A DNA stretch of 64,000 nucleotides, from NCBI RefSeq assembly GCF_029871235.1, contig NZ_SSOM01000019.1, positions 62,001-126,000 of the forward strand. The letters run 5' to 3'. Position 1 is the first letter of the stretch; each line of letters opens with the position of its first letter. Source of the stretch: Pseudomonas sp. BN411. GTDB lineage: Bacteria; Pseudomonadota; Gammaproteobacteria; Pseudomonadales; Pseudomonadaceae. A program made the position numbers and the translations under genes. The notes beneath the pieces are model-generated. The model did no database searches. It was not told the DNA's origin and saw nothing but the letters and a program-made list of their open reading frames with translations. This document shows positions 54,062-61,942 of the stretch, piece by piece.

Positions 54062-55480
54062 TCAGGCCGCGCTGGAGAGATAGGGCTTCCAGTGTTCCGG
54101 AATGTGCTCCAGGCGCGGATAGTCGAGCCCGGCGAACTGCGGTTCGCTGAGCATGAACGGCGTGTGCCGCTGTTCGATCGGCAGGCCGCGCAGCTCCGGT
54201 AGCCAGAGGCTGACATAGGTCGCCTCCGGATCGTACTGGCGAGCCTGGCGCAGGGCATTGAAAGCCAGTGCGCGTTGCGGGTCGCTGGCGACGCCGGCGA
54301 GGTAGGCCCAGTTGCCCCAGTTGCTCGCCGGATCGTAGTCCAGCAGGTGTTCTTCGAACCAGGCCGCGCCGTAGCGCCAGTCCTGCTGCAGGTCGTTGAC
54401 CAGGTAGGCTGCGACGATCTGTCGACCGCGGCTGGACATCCAGCCGGTCGTCATCAGCTCGCGCATGTTGGCGTCCACCAGCGGCATACCGGTGCGCCCA
54501 TTGCACCAATGCAAGTAGCGCTCATCGAGGGTTTTCGGCGCCCGTGCGGTGGCTTTCAGACCCTCTGCGCGGAACAGCGCGCTGCCGTAACGCAGCAGTG
54601 TCCAGCGGAAAAACTCGCGCCAAAGCAATTCCATCCGCAATTGCTGGGTGGACTCGTTACGGCCGTGCTGCGCTTCCAGGCGGTGCAGCTCGGCGGCTAC
54701 GCGGCGTGGCGACAGGCTGCCGTTGGCCAGCCAGGGCGACAGCTTGGACGAGTACTCGCTGCCGATCATGCCGTTGCGCGACTCCTGGTACTGATGCACG
54801 CCCTGGGTTTCCCACAGGTAATCGCGTAGCCGCGCCAGGGCCGCAGGTTCGCCGCCCGCGAACGGAAAGGCGGTGGCCGGCATCCCCTGGGGTTCACCAA
54901 GACCCAGGCGAGACAGGGTCGGCAGTGGCTCCATCAGGCTGGCTGCGCCACTAGGTAGTGGCGGTAGGTTCTGGGGGATGGGGCGTGGCTGGAAGACATG
55001 CAGGCGCGCTTCCAGCAGCTCGCGGAATTGATTGAAGACCGAGGGCAGCTCGTTCAGAGGACGGGGCAGCTCTTCCTCGCGCAGCAGGTTATTGCCCTGC
55101 AGCTCGGTCAGTTGCACACCCAGGGCATGGCGCACCCGGCGCAGCTCGTCGCGCTCAAAGGGAGCCATCTCTTCCAGGGTCAGCACCTCATCCAGGCCAA
55201 GGTGCTCCACCAGGGTCGGGATCACCAGTTCGGCGTGGCCCTGCACTACCATCAACCGCGAGCCGTGCTGGCGCAGGCCAGCATCCAGCGCCGCCAGGCT
55301 TTCCAGCAGGAAGCGCGCGCGATGTACGCCGAGTCGACGCGGGCCGAACGGCGAGGGGCGAAGCAAGGCGGGATCGAAGACGTAGAGAGGCAACAGGCGA
55401 TCAGCCTGGAGCGCCGCCTGGAGCGCCGGGTGGTCATCGAGCCTGAGATCCTGCTTCAACCAGAGCAGCGCGCGGCGCAT
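54062..55480 (-). CDS. DASH-type cryptochrome/photolyase
   Basis: The 472-residue product has an N-terminal photolyase alpha/beta domain (ALLWLKQDLRLDDHPALQAAL...LPLYVFDP) and a C-terminal FAD domain. GMIGSEYSSKLSPWLANGSLSPRRV, ELLWREFFRWTLLRYG, NGRTGMPLVDANMRELMTTGWMSSRGRQIVAAYLV and DWRYGAAWFEEHLLDYDPASNWGNWAYLAGV are all hallmarks of the family. WMSSRGRQ and NWGNW are typical of DASH cryptochromes, which repair cyclobutane dimers in single-stranded DNA. Convergent with dgcH. I do not recall this gene at the equivalent place in PAO1. Confidence 0.9.
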   Translation of the reverse strand: MRRALLWLKQDLRLDDHPALQAALQADRLLPLYVFDPALLRPSPFGPRRLGVHRARFLLESLAALDAGLRQHGSRLMVVQGHAELVIPTLVEHLGLDEVLTLEEMAPFERDELRRVRHALGVQLTELQGNNLLREEELPRPLNELPSVFNQFRELLEARLHVFQPRPIPQNLPPLPSGAASLMEPLPTLSRLGLGEPQGMPATAFPFAGGEPAALARLRDYLWETQGVHQYQESRNGMIGSEYSSKLSPWLANGSLSPRRVAAELHRLEAQHGRNESTQQLRMELLWREFFRWTLLRYGSALFRAEGLKATARAPKTLDERYLHWCNGRTGMPLVDANMRELMTTGWMSSRGRQIVAAYLVNDLQQDWRYGAAWFEEHLLDYDPASNWGNWAYLAGVASDPQRALAFNALRQARQYDPEATYVSLWLPELRGLPIEQRHTPFMLSEPQFAGLDYPRLEHIPEHWKPYLSSAA

Positions 55481-55598
55481 GTCGGTCTTCCTCGGCGAGG
55501 TTTCCCTTACCTACAACATTACCTGCGGCGGCCATTTCCAACTCGCCGTTCATCCTGGCCTGTAGGCCCCATGTCCGATAACCACAGTAGCATTCGGC

Positions 55599-55604
55599 TA
55601 TAAT
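55599..55604 (+). promoter_or_regulatory. Consensus -10 element upstream of marC-like gene
   Basis: TATAAT within GGCTATAATTCGCGCCC, 136 bases before the MarC-family start and followed by a T-rich stretch. The -35 is unclear. Confidence 0.5.
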
Positions 55605-55739
55605 TCGCGCCCTTTTTCTCCCGGGGCCTGCGTGCGGGGAAGATTTCGCAACAGCTTCACCATCCGCCCCAGGGACTGCGCGCAGACGCCAGCGCAACCG
55701 CCCATTACACTTCTGCCCATTGGTACAGGGGAGCACCCC

Positions 55740-56333
55740 ATGGAAATCCTCGGCATTGCCGTACTGATCTTTCTGGTCACCGACCCCTTCGGCAACATCG
55801 CCATCTTCATCGCCGCCCTCAAGGGCGTGGCCCCCGAGCGCCGTCTCAAGGTGGCGCTGCGTGAGTTGCTGTTCGCCCTGGCCCTGCTCCTGCTGTTCCT
55901 CACTTTCGGCGACAAGATCCTCAGCGGGCTGGGCCTGTCACGAGAATCCATCGCCATCGCCGGCGGCATCATCCTTTTCATCATCGCCCTGCGCCTGATC
56001 TTCCCGCGCCCGGAAGGCGTGCTCGGCGACCTGCCCGGTGGCGAGCCGATGCTGGTGCCCCTGGCCACCCCGGCCGTGGCCGGCCCCTCGGCCCTCGCCG
56101 TGCTGATGACCCTGCGCAACACCCACCAGGGCGAGCTTTGGGAACTCTATGTCGCGGTGATCCTGGCCTGGGCCTGCACTGCCCTGATCCTGCTGCAGGC
56201 CGCGTTCCTGCAGCGCTTTCTCGGCGATCGCGGCCTGATGGCCGTGGAACGCCTGACCGGTATGCTGCTGATCATGCTCAGCGTCGACATGCTGCTCGAC
56301 AACCTGCAAAGCGTCCTGCACCTGACCCCATGA
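55740..56333 (+). CDS. MarC family integral membrane protein
   Basis: The 197-residue product has six membrane helices, opening FLVTDPFGNIAIFIAALKGV and containing SIAIAGGIILFIIALRLIFP and PLATPAVAGPSALAVLMTL, the two repeated signature regions of MarC/YhgN proteins. The transported substrate is unknown. ATG 55740 is used; the in-frame extension to 55632 has no ribosome site. The next gene's ATG overlaps its stop (ATGA). Confidence 0.9.
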   Translation: MEILGIAVLIFLVTDPFGNIAIFIAALKGVAPERRLKVALRELLFALALLLLFLTFGDKILSGLGLSRESIAIAGGIILFIIALRLIFPRPEGVLGDLPGGEPMLVPLATPAVAGPSALAVLMTLRNTHQGELWELYVAVILAWACTALILLQAAFLQRFLGDRGLMAVERLTGMLLIMLSVDMLLDNLQSVLHLTP

Positions 56334-57109
56334 AGACTTTCGTTCTAAGTCTCGCCTTGCTGCTACTCGGTGGTTGCGCAGGCGGGCTGCAAATCGACGA
56401 CAGCCAGCGCTCGGTGAGCCAGAGCAGCCGCGTGCAGTACGTGGTGCTGCACTACACCTCCACCGATATGGAGCACTCCCTGCGCCTGCTGACCCGCGAC
56501 GGCGTCAGCAGCCATTACCTGATCGGCGACCACCCGGCGAAGATCTACCGTCTGGTGGACGAAACCCGCCGCGCCTGGCATGCCGGGGAAAGCGAATGGC
56601 AGGGTCGCACCTGGTTGAACGCCAGCACCATCGGCATCGAACTGGTCAACGACGGCTATCGCGATGCGCCGGGCGGCCGGGTCTACCAGCCCTTCAGCGA
56701 CGAGCAGATCGACGCCCTGATCCTGCTCCTCAAGGACATCGTCCAGCGCAACAACCTGCCGCCGGGCAGCATCATCGGCCACAGCGACATCGCCCCCCAG
56801 CGCAAGGTCGATCCGGGCCCGTTGTTCCCCTGGAAGCGCCTGGCCGACGCTGGCCTCGTGCCCTGGCCGAATGCCAACGCGGTGGCCCGCGAGCAGGCAC
56901 GCTTCGCCGTGGCCTTGCCCACCGTCGGCTGGTTCCAGCAGCAGCTGGTGCGCCAGGGGTACTCCACGCCGCAGACCGGCGTGCTGGACAAGGAAACCCG
57001 CAACGTCATCGCCGCCTTCCAGATGAAGTACCGCCAGAAGCTGTTCGACGGCCAGCCCGACGCCGAAACTGCCGCGCTGCTGTTGGTACTCAACGGGATA
57101 CGGCACTAG
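56330..57109 (+). CDS. ampDh2: N-acetylmuramoyl-L-alanine amidase lipoprotein
   Basis: The 259-residue precursor has a lipobox LLLGGC (Cys16). The amidase_2 domain (about 33-175) has zinc residues in VVLHYTS, GIELVNDG and IGHSDIAPQRKVDPGPLFPW. A C-terminal peptidoglycan-binding domain (about 195-255, TVGWFQQQLVRQGY...VIAAFQMKYR) follows. In P. aeruginosa AmpDh2 is an outer-membrane lipoprotein that cleaves the amide between MurNAc and L-Ala. Translationally coupled to the marC-like gene. Confidence 0.93.
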   Translation: MKTFVLSLALLLLGGCAGGLQIDDSQRSVSQSSRVQYVVLHYTSTDMEHSLRLLTRDGVSSHYLIGDHPAKIYRLVDETRRAWHAGESEWQGRTWLNASTIGIELVNDGYRDAPGGRVYQPFSDEQIDALILLLKDIVQRNNLPPGSIIGHSDIAPQRKVDPGPLFPWKRLADAGLVPWPNANAVAREQARFAVALPTVGWFQQQLVRQGYSTPQTGVLDKETRNVIAAFQMKYRQKLFDGQPDAETAALLLVLNGIRH

Positions 57110-57150
57110 GGCTCGATCGACGAATCCACCCGCTGTACGGACTTCTCTTC

Positions 57151-57177
57151 GTAGGGGCGAATGAATTCGCCCCGACA
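57151..57177. repeat. Single REP arm
   Basis: GTAGGGGCGAATGAATTCGC followed by CCCGACA is one arm of the REPIN class seen at 1922, without a partner. Confidence 0.75.
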
Positions 57178-57181
57178 GTTT

Positions 57182-57237
57182 GTAGGGTGGGCTTTAGCCC
57201 ACGTTGATCTGCGATGGTGGGCTGAAGCCCACCCTAC
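57182..57237. repeat. GTAGGGTGGGC inverted pair
   Basis: GTAGGGTGGGCTTTAGCCCA at 57182 and GGGCTGAAGCCCACCCTAC ending 57237 form an inverted pair; each arm is also a hairpin. Same class as 154-310. It lies between convergent ampDh2 and kinB. Confidence 0.8.
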
Positions 57238-57253
57238 GGGCTCCAAGGAGCCC

Positions 57254-59029
57254 CTACACCGGCAAGGTCATATAGAACTGCGCCCCCTGCCCCGGCCGTG
57301 AATAGAGGCCGACGCGCCCGCCGTGCAGCTGCACGATCTCCTTGCACAGTGCCAGGCCCAGGCCGGCGCCGCCCTTGCGGTGGCCGACCTGCACGAAGGG
57401 TTCGAAGATCCGTGCCTGCTGGCTATAGGGAACGCCGTCGCCGTCGTCCGCCACGCTCACCAGCACCCGTTCGCCGTGACGCCGGGCCTGCAGGCGGATG
57501 TTTCCGCCGTCCGGGCTGTGGCGGATGGCGTTGCCCACCAGGTTGTCCAGTGCCCGCTCGATCTGCAGACGGTCCAGGCTCACCCGCGGCAGTGGCGGGT
57601 GCAGTTCCAGCTCGATCTCGATGCCGCGTTCGCTGGCCTGGGCGCTGTACCGTTGGCGCAAGGCGCAGAGCAGTTCCTCCAGGTCGCAGGGTTCGCGCTC
57701 CAGGGCCTGCACGCCGCTCTGGTAGCGGGAGAAGTCCAGCAGGTCGTTGATCAGTCGCACCAGCCGCTGCATCTCTTCGTCCACGGTGGTCAGCAGGTCG
57801 GCCTCGCGGCTATCCGGGTCGAAACGCAGGCGCTCGTTGAGCAGCCCAAAGGCCATCTGCATGCCGGTCACGGGCGTCCGTAGTTCGTGGGAGGCGCGCA
57901 GCACGAATTCCTTGCGTACCCGTTCGAAGGCGCGCTCTTCCGTCACGTCGCGCAGCACCATCACGCCTCCCAGCAGACGTCCGTCCTCCAGTGCCACCGG
58001 GACCATGCGCCAGCTCAGCAGGCGCTGCTCGGCGTCGGCCATGACCTCCAGGTCCTCGGGCTCCTCCTCCCGAGTGTCGCCGCGCAGTACGCGCTGGGCC
58101 TGCTCGTCCAGTTCCGGCCGGCCGAGTGCCTTTGACAGGAGGAGGCCGTGTGGTACCTCTTCCCAGGACAGCTGTCGCTGGGCCACCGGATTCGCGTGCT
58201 GGATGCGTCCCTGGCGATCGAGGATCAGCAAGCCGTCATCGATGCTGTCGAGTACCGCCTTCAGGCGCTGTTGCTCGGCCAGCAGTTTTTCCACATTGGT
58301 TTCCTTGAGCAGGCGCAGGGCCTCGGCCATCAGGCCGAAGCGGCGGATCAGCGCAGCCATCTCGTTTACCGGCGACAACGGCAGAGTGACCTGGAAATCT
58401 CCCCGTCCCACCTGGTCCGCCGCCTTGGCCAGGGCGTCGATGGGGGCGCCGAAGCGGCGGGCGATGCCCTGGGCAGTGATGAAGCCGATCAACAGCACGG
58501 CGCCCACGACCAGTCCGAGCAGCCCGGAGATCATCCGGGCACGGTCACGGGTCGCCGTTTCCGCAGCCCTGACGATGGACAAGGCATGGCTCTGCAATTC
58601 CGCCATGTTGTCGCGCAGGGCCTCCAGGGCGCGGCCGGGCCCTCTCTGGTCCAGCAGTTTGCTGCGCAGGCTGGCAGGTTGACGCATGACGTCGAGGAAG
58701 ACCTGGTAGGAGGCCGCGATCTTCTCGAAATGCTGGCGGGATATCGGGTCGGTCGACAGATCCAGGCCTTCCTTCAGTGCCTCCAGGAATTTCTGCTGGC
58801 CGTTCAGGAGGGTTGCAGCGTCCACATCCTCGCCCATCAGATTGACCATTTGGTCGCCCAGGTGCTGGCGCATGCGCTGGACAAGCTCGAGGGTCGTGAA
58901 GGACTGGTTGATCAGCTGCTCCCGGGAACCGGCGATCTGGGTCACGCTGACCAGCCCCAGCAACAGGCCCACGAGGGCGACGGTGATCAGCGCCGAGATA
59001 CTAAGAAACAGCCGCGTGCGCAGTCGCAT
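57254..59029 (-). CDS. kinB: Sensor histidine kinase/phosphatase of AlgB
   Basis: The 591-residue product has two membrane helices (about 7-31 and 168-187) around a periplasmic sensor domain, then HAMP (about 190-240), PAS (250-360) and HisKA with His381 in RASHELRTPVTG. HATPase motifs are NLVGNAIRHS, VADDGDGVP and GGAGLGLALC. In P. aeruginosa KinB mainly dephosphorylates AlgB and restrains alginate. The Pro of RTPVTG needed for phosphatase action is present. Second gene after algB on the minus strand. Confidence 0.95.
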   Translation of the reverse strand: MRLRTRLFLSISALITVALVGLLLGLVSVTQIAGSREQLINQSFTTLELVQRMRQHLGDQMVNLMGEDVDAATLLNGQQKFLEALKEGLDLSTDPISRQHFEKIAASYQVFLDVMRQPASLRSKLLDQRGPGRALEALRDNMAELQSHALSIVRAAETATRDRARMISGLLGLVVGAVLLIGFITAQGIARRFGAPIDALAKAADQVGRGDFQVTLPLSPVNEMAALIRRFGLMAEALRLLKETNVEKLLAEQQRLKAVLDSIDDGLLILDRQGRIQHANPVAQRQLSWEEVPHGLLLSKALGRPELDEQAQRVLRGDTREEEPEDLEVMADAEQRLLSWRMVPVALEDGRLLGGVMVLRDVTEERAFERVRKEFVLRASHELRTPVTGMQMAFGLLNERLRFDPDSREADLLTTVDEEMQRLVRLINDLLDFSRYQSGVQALEREPCDLEELLCALRQRYSAQASERGIEIELELHPPLPRVSLDRLQIERALDNLVGNAIRHSPDGGNIRLQARRHGERVLVSVADDGDGVPYSQQARIFEPFVQVGHRKGGAGLGLALCKEIVQLHGGRVGLYSRPGQGAQFYMTLPV

Positions 59030-59043
59030 GGCCGTTGCCTCGT

Positions 59044-60390
59044 TCAGAGGCCGTAGAGCTTGCGCTTTCGGTACAGGGTCGAAGCGTCGATGCCGAGCGT
59101 GCGGGCGGCCTGGTCCAGGGTTTCGCTGCTGGCCAGCACTCCGGCGATATGCGCCCGCTCCAGTTCCTCCAGGCTCAGAGGCCCGCCCACTCGCGGTGTA
59201 TTGGCGGCGGGCGTGTCGCCCAACCCCAGGTGGCTGACGTCCACCACTTCCTGGTTGCAGATGATGCTGGCGCGCTCGATCACATTGCGCAGTTCGCGCA
59301 CATTGCCCGGCCAGCGGTAACCCTGCAGTGCCGCCGTCGCCTCTTCACTGAAGGCGCGTGCGGGGCGCCCGTAGTCGCCAACGAAGCGGGCCAGGAAGCG
59401 CTCGGCGAGGTCGAGGATGTCTTCGTGGCGCTCGCGCAGCGGCGGCAGGCTCAGGGCGATCACATTGATGCGGTAGAGCAGGTCCTCGCGGAAGCGACCG
59501 TCGCGGGACATCTCCTCCAGGTCGAGGTTGGTCGCGGCGAGGATGCGCACGTCGGCACGGCGGGTTACCGGGTCGCCCACTCGCTCGTATTCCTTGTCCT
59601 GGATGAAGCGCAGCAGCTTGGGTTGCAGGCTCAGGGGGAAATCGCCGATCTCATCGAGGAACAGGGTGCCGCCGTCGGCCTGGCTGACCCGGCCCAGGGT
59701 GCTTTCGCTGGCCCCTGTGAAAGCGCCGCGGTTGTGACCGAACAGCTCGCTTTCCATGAGGTCGGCCGACAGCGAGGGGCAGTTGACGGTGACGAAGGAT
59801 TTCTTCGCCCGCTTGCTCCAGCCGTGGATGGCGCGGGCCAGTTCTCCCTTGCCCGTGCCGGATTCGCCGAGGATGAGAATGTTGGCGTCGGTGCCGGCCA
59901 CCTGTCGTGCGGTTTCCAGCACCGTCATCATCGACGGGCTCTCGGACGACAGGCCTTCGCCCGCGCGGCGCATCTGGCCCTCCAGGGCTTCCAGGCGCGC
60001 GGTGAGCTGGCACATTTCCAGTTGCTTGGCCGCAGCCATGCGCAACTGGTCAGGGCTGCAGGGTTTGACCAGGTAGTCGGCGGCGCCGGCCTGCATGGCG
60101 TCCACCGCCGTATCCACGGCCGAATGCGCGGTGACAATCACCACACGCATCCAGGGTGCCTGCACGCGCATCTGTGCCAGTACATCCAGACCGTTGTCCT
60201 CGCCCAGGCGCAGGTCGAGGAAGCACAGGTCGAACACCTGTCGTTGCAGGATCGCCTCGGCCTGAGCCGCGCCGCCCGCCGTGGCCACGCTATAGCCCTC
60301 ATCCTCGAGGCAGTAGCGGAAGGTCCGCAGAATGGCGGCTTCGTCATCCACCAAGAGAATTCGTCCCTGGTTCTCGGTTGCCTGTTCCAT
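59044..60390 (-). CDS. algB: NtrC-family response regulator of alginate synthesis
   Basis: The 448-residue product has a receiver domain with phospho-Asp59 (FDLCFLDLRLGED), an AAA+ domain with Walker A GESGTGKG (175-182), an intact GAFTGA loop (222-227) and Walker B GGTLFLDEIGDF. A C-terminal Fis-type helix-turn-helix (LDQAARTLGIDASTLYRKRKLYGL) follows. GAFTGA is the sigma-54 contact element. In P. aeruginosa AlgB supports algD expression and, with KinB and BphP, quorum- and light-related control. GGAG lies seven bases before ATG 60390, so the extension to 60414 is not used. Confidence 0.95.
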   Translation of the reverse strand: MEQATENQGRILLVDDEAAILRTFRYCLEDEGYSVATAGGAAQAEAILQRQVFDLCFLDLRLGEDNGLDVLAQMRVQAPWMRVVIVTAHSAVDTAVDAMQAGAADYLVKPCSPDQLRMAAAKQLEMCQLTARLEALEGQMRRAGEGLSSESPSMMTVLETARQVAGTDANILILGESGTGKGELARAIHGWSKRAKKSFVTVNCPSLSADLMESELFGHNRGAFTGASESTLGRVSQADGGTLFLDEIGDFPLSLQPKLLRFIQDKEYERVGDPVTRRADVRILAATNLDLEEMSRDGRFREDLLYRINVIALSLPPLRERHEDILDLAERFLARFVGDYGRPARAFSEEATAALQGYRWPGNVRELRNVIERASIICNQEVVDVSHLGLGDTPAANTPRVGGPLSLEELERAHIAGVLASSETLDQAARTLGIDASTLYRKRKLYGL

Positions 60391-60436
60391 GATCTCGCTC
60401 CATTTCCGAGTCATAGAAAGTTAGTCCAAGAATTAT

Positions 60437-60451
60437 CGTGCAAGTTGCACG
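60437..60451. promoter_or_regulatory. Enhancer-like palindrome 1
   Basis: CGTGCAA-G-TTGCACG is a perfect 7-1-7 dyad, about 112 bases upstream of the sigma-54 -24 element and 47 bases from the algB start. Confidence 0.65.
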
Positions 60452-60467
60452 CGCTTTTTCTGCAGGT

Positions 60468-60482
60468 CTTGCAGCATGCAAG
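60468..60482. promoter_or_regulatory. Enhancer-like palindrome 2
   Basis: CTTGCA-GCA-TGCAAG is a perfect 6-3-6 dyad sharing the TTGCA/TGCAA half-sites of palindrome 1. Centres of the two are 31 bases apart, about three helical turns, placing them on one face of the DNA. Confidence 0.65.
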
Positions 60483-60547
60483 CGTAGGGAGTCTCGGGCT
60501 GGACGCTAATGCGCTGATTGATAAGAAAATCCTTCAACTAGAGCGAC

Positions 60548-60562
60548 TGGCACAGGCCTTGC
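60548..60562 (+). promoter_or_regulatory. Sigma-54 (RpoN) promoter
   Basis: TGGCAC-AGGCC-TTGC matches the -24/-12 consensus, with GG and GC ten bases apart. It points toward the three small ORFs, away from algB. With the palindromes 65-110 bases upstream it has the standard layout of an enhancer-activated promoter. Confidence 0.82.
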
Positions 60563-60829
60563 GATATCCCTGGTACCTGAAGGCGCGTCGGTCTTTCTAC
60601 CTCTTGTGACCGTTGCGCACCCCAGGACCACTCCGCCTGGAACAGGGAGGTTCCGGGCCTTTTGTCAGCGGCGATCCGTTCGGGGAGCAGGACGGGAATC
60701 GCCGTTGGGGCTGGCAGGGATGCCGGCGCAAGCGAGTGACTTCAGATGTATTCAGGGCCACGAGTGGTATGGCCGTGCGTCTGTAGTCTCGAGGTCGATC
60801 GAACATCCGCCCAAGGGGAGGATTCGAGG

Positions 60830-61069
60830 ATGAAAGGTTTTCAGTGGTGGTCGCCCAGGTGGCTCATGGTGCTGCTGATCGCGCTCGTGGTAGGGCTCGG
60901 AATGCTCGCCGACTACCTCCCGCGCGAACGCGTCCAGCCTACGCCGCTGCAGATCCCCGCAGTGGAACAAAGCAGCAGGACGGCGCCGGTTCGTGCTGAC
61001 GGGCCGTTGCACGAAGTGAGTCAGCCCGTGCAGACCGAGGTCGTTACCCAACTGCGCTGGGTCTTCTGA
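60830..61069 (+). CDS. Small single-pass membrane protein
   Basis: The 79-residue product has an aromatic/basic N terminus (MKGFQWWSPRW), one membrane helix (LMVLLIALVVGLGMLADYL) and a 45-residue hydrophilic tail, Pro- and Val-rich, probably periplasmic. GGGGAGG and GAGG precede ATG 60830. No family is recognised. It is the first gene behind the sigma-54 promoter. Confidence 0.7.
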   Translation: MKGFQWWSPRWLMVLLIALVVGLGMLADYLPRERVQPTPLQIPAVEQSSRTAPVRADGPLHEVSQPVQTEVVTQLRWVF

Positions 61070-61090
61070 GTCCGCACAAGGAGCATCGCC

Positions 61091-61240
61091 ATGTGGAGCC
61101 TTGCCGTCTTGCTGATCTCTTCGCTGCGCTGCCTCGCCTTGCTGCGCAGCGGCTTCCACAGGTTTGCAACACCCATCGGCGCGGCGCTTTGCGCCGTGAC
61201 GATCGTCCAGGCGCAGCCGTGCCGAAGGCCGTTGCGCTGA
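61091..61240 (+). CDS. Very small ORF with strong ribosome site
   Basis: A 49-codon frame (MWSLAVLLISSLRCLALLRSG...) with AAGGAG seven bases upstream, 21 bases after the previous stop. The first half is hydrophobic, the second basic with three Cys in total. No homolog is recognised. Spacing and ribosome site suggest it is translated, but codon evidence is too short to be sure. Confidence 0.45.
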   Translation: MWSLAVLLISSLRCLALLRSGFHRFATPIGAALCAVTIVQAQPCRRPLR

Positions 61241-61267
61241 AAACGTCAAAGCAAAAGGAGAAAGGCC

Positions 61268-61429
61268 ATGTTGAGTTGGGCACTTACTTTTCTCGTCATT
61301 GCCATCGTTGCTGCCGTGCTGGGGTTTGGCGGCATCGCCGGGACCGCCGCGGGAATCGCGAAGATCCTCTTCATCATCTTCCTGGTGTTGTTCGTGGTGT
61401 CTTTCATCATTGGCCGACGAGCACCCTGA
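61268..61429 (+). CDS. DUF1328/UPF0391 small membrane protein
   Basis: The 53-residue product ([49 protein letters not shown]) has two membrane helices and matches the YtjA/UPF0391 family; P. aeruginosa PA5482 in the same neighbourhood belongs to it as I remember. AAAGGAGAAAGGCC precedes ATG 61268. Small proteins of this family are often stress-induced, but the role is unknown. Third gene behind the sigma-54 promoter. Confidence 0.9.
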   Translation: MLSWALTFLVIAIVAAVLGFGGIAGTAAGIAKILFIIFLVLFVVSFIIGRRAP

Positions 61430-61748
61430 GCAGGTTGCGTGGAGAGCCGGAACAAGGACGACGCCTGGGGACTCTATGTGCAGGTACCGGATGGATTGCC
61501 GTCCGGTAAGTCGCCCAGTCGACATGCCAGTTTCCGCTGGCTCGGCGAGCCCGATGACGAAGTCCGGCGCACTCTCGACGAGCAATTGAAGGCGGACCCG
61601 AACTGGTATTGGAGGTCAGACGGAACAAGGCCCGCTGATGGGCCGAGGGACCAGGGGGCCGGGTTGTTCCGCGTCGTCACGAGCGGCGTGACCCAGGGGC
61701 AGAAGGGGTGCCTCCGCAGCCATGCGGGCCAGGTCAGGAGAGCTGCTG

Positions 61749-61777
61749 CCGGGAGCTGGATGACCTCCAGCTCCCGG
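61749..61777. other. Perfect 12-base-pair hairpin
   Basis: CCGGGAGCTGGA-TGACC-TCCAGCTCCCGG. A T run occurs only 16 bases later (TTTTT at 61793), so it is not a standard terminator for either strand, though it could stop or stabilise the small-gene transcript. Confidence 0.6.
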
Positions 61778-61827
61778 TGGGCAGCGGAGAGAGTTTTTCG
61801 TCGGGAATGAATGCTTCTTCGACTTTT

Positions 61828-61925
61828 TGTGGGGGCGATTTCAATCGCTATGCAGTCCGAAGGACTGCTCGACAAGATCCCAGGGGGCAACCCTGTTGCC
61901 CTTGGCGAATGAATTCGCCCCCACA
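61828..61925. repeat. REPIN-type palindromic element, copy 5
   Basis: A 98-base unit: left arm TGTGGGGGCGATTTCAATCG carries compensating changes that keep its own hairpin (GCGAT/ATCGC), right arm GCGAATGAATTCGCCCCCAC is canonical. Interior hairpins GCAGTCC-GAA-GGACTGC and GGGGGCAACCCTGTTGCCC. It lies after the stop of convergent wrbA. Confidence 0.85.
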
Positions 61926-61942
61926 GGTTGTTCACCTCCCCC

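Larger units (their letters stand above)
60391..60829. other. Long regulatory gap between algB and small membrane genes
   Basis: 439 bases without a supportable ORF on either strand. It contains two palindromes, a sigma-54 promoter (listed separately) and two leader hairpins: GGAAC-AGGGAG-GTTCC near 60640 and GGCGAT...ATCGCC at about 60672-60705. From promoter to first ATG is about 268 bases, a long untranslated leader. Confidence 0.6.
61430..61942. other. Gap with doubtful ORF, strong hairpin and repeat
   Basis: 513 bases. A plus-strand frame from GTG 61439 to 61810 (123 codons, ESRNKDDAWGLYVQVPDG...) begins with a plausible protein-like segment to about residue 75, but its second half is low-complexity and arginine-rich, and it runs through a perfect hairpin. 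It may be a decayed gene or chance. The right end is a REPIN. Confidence 0.4.
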
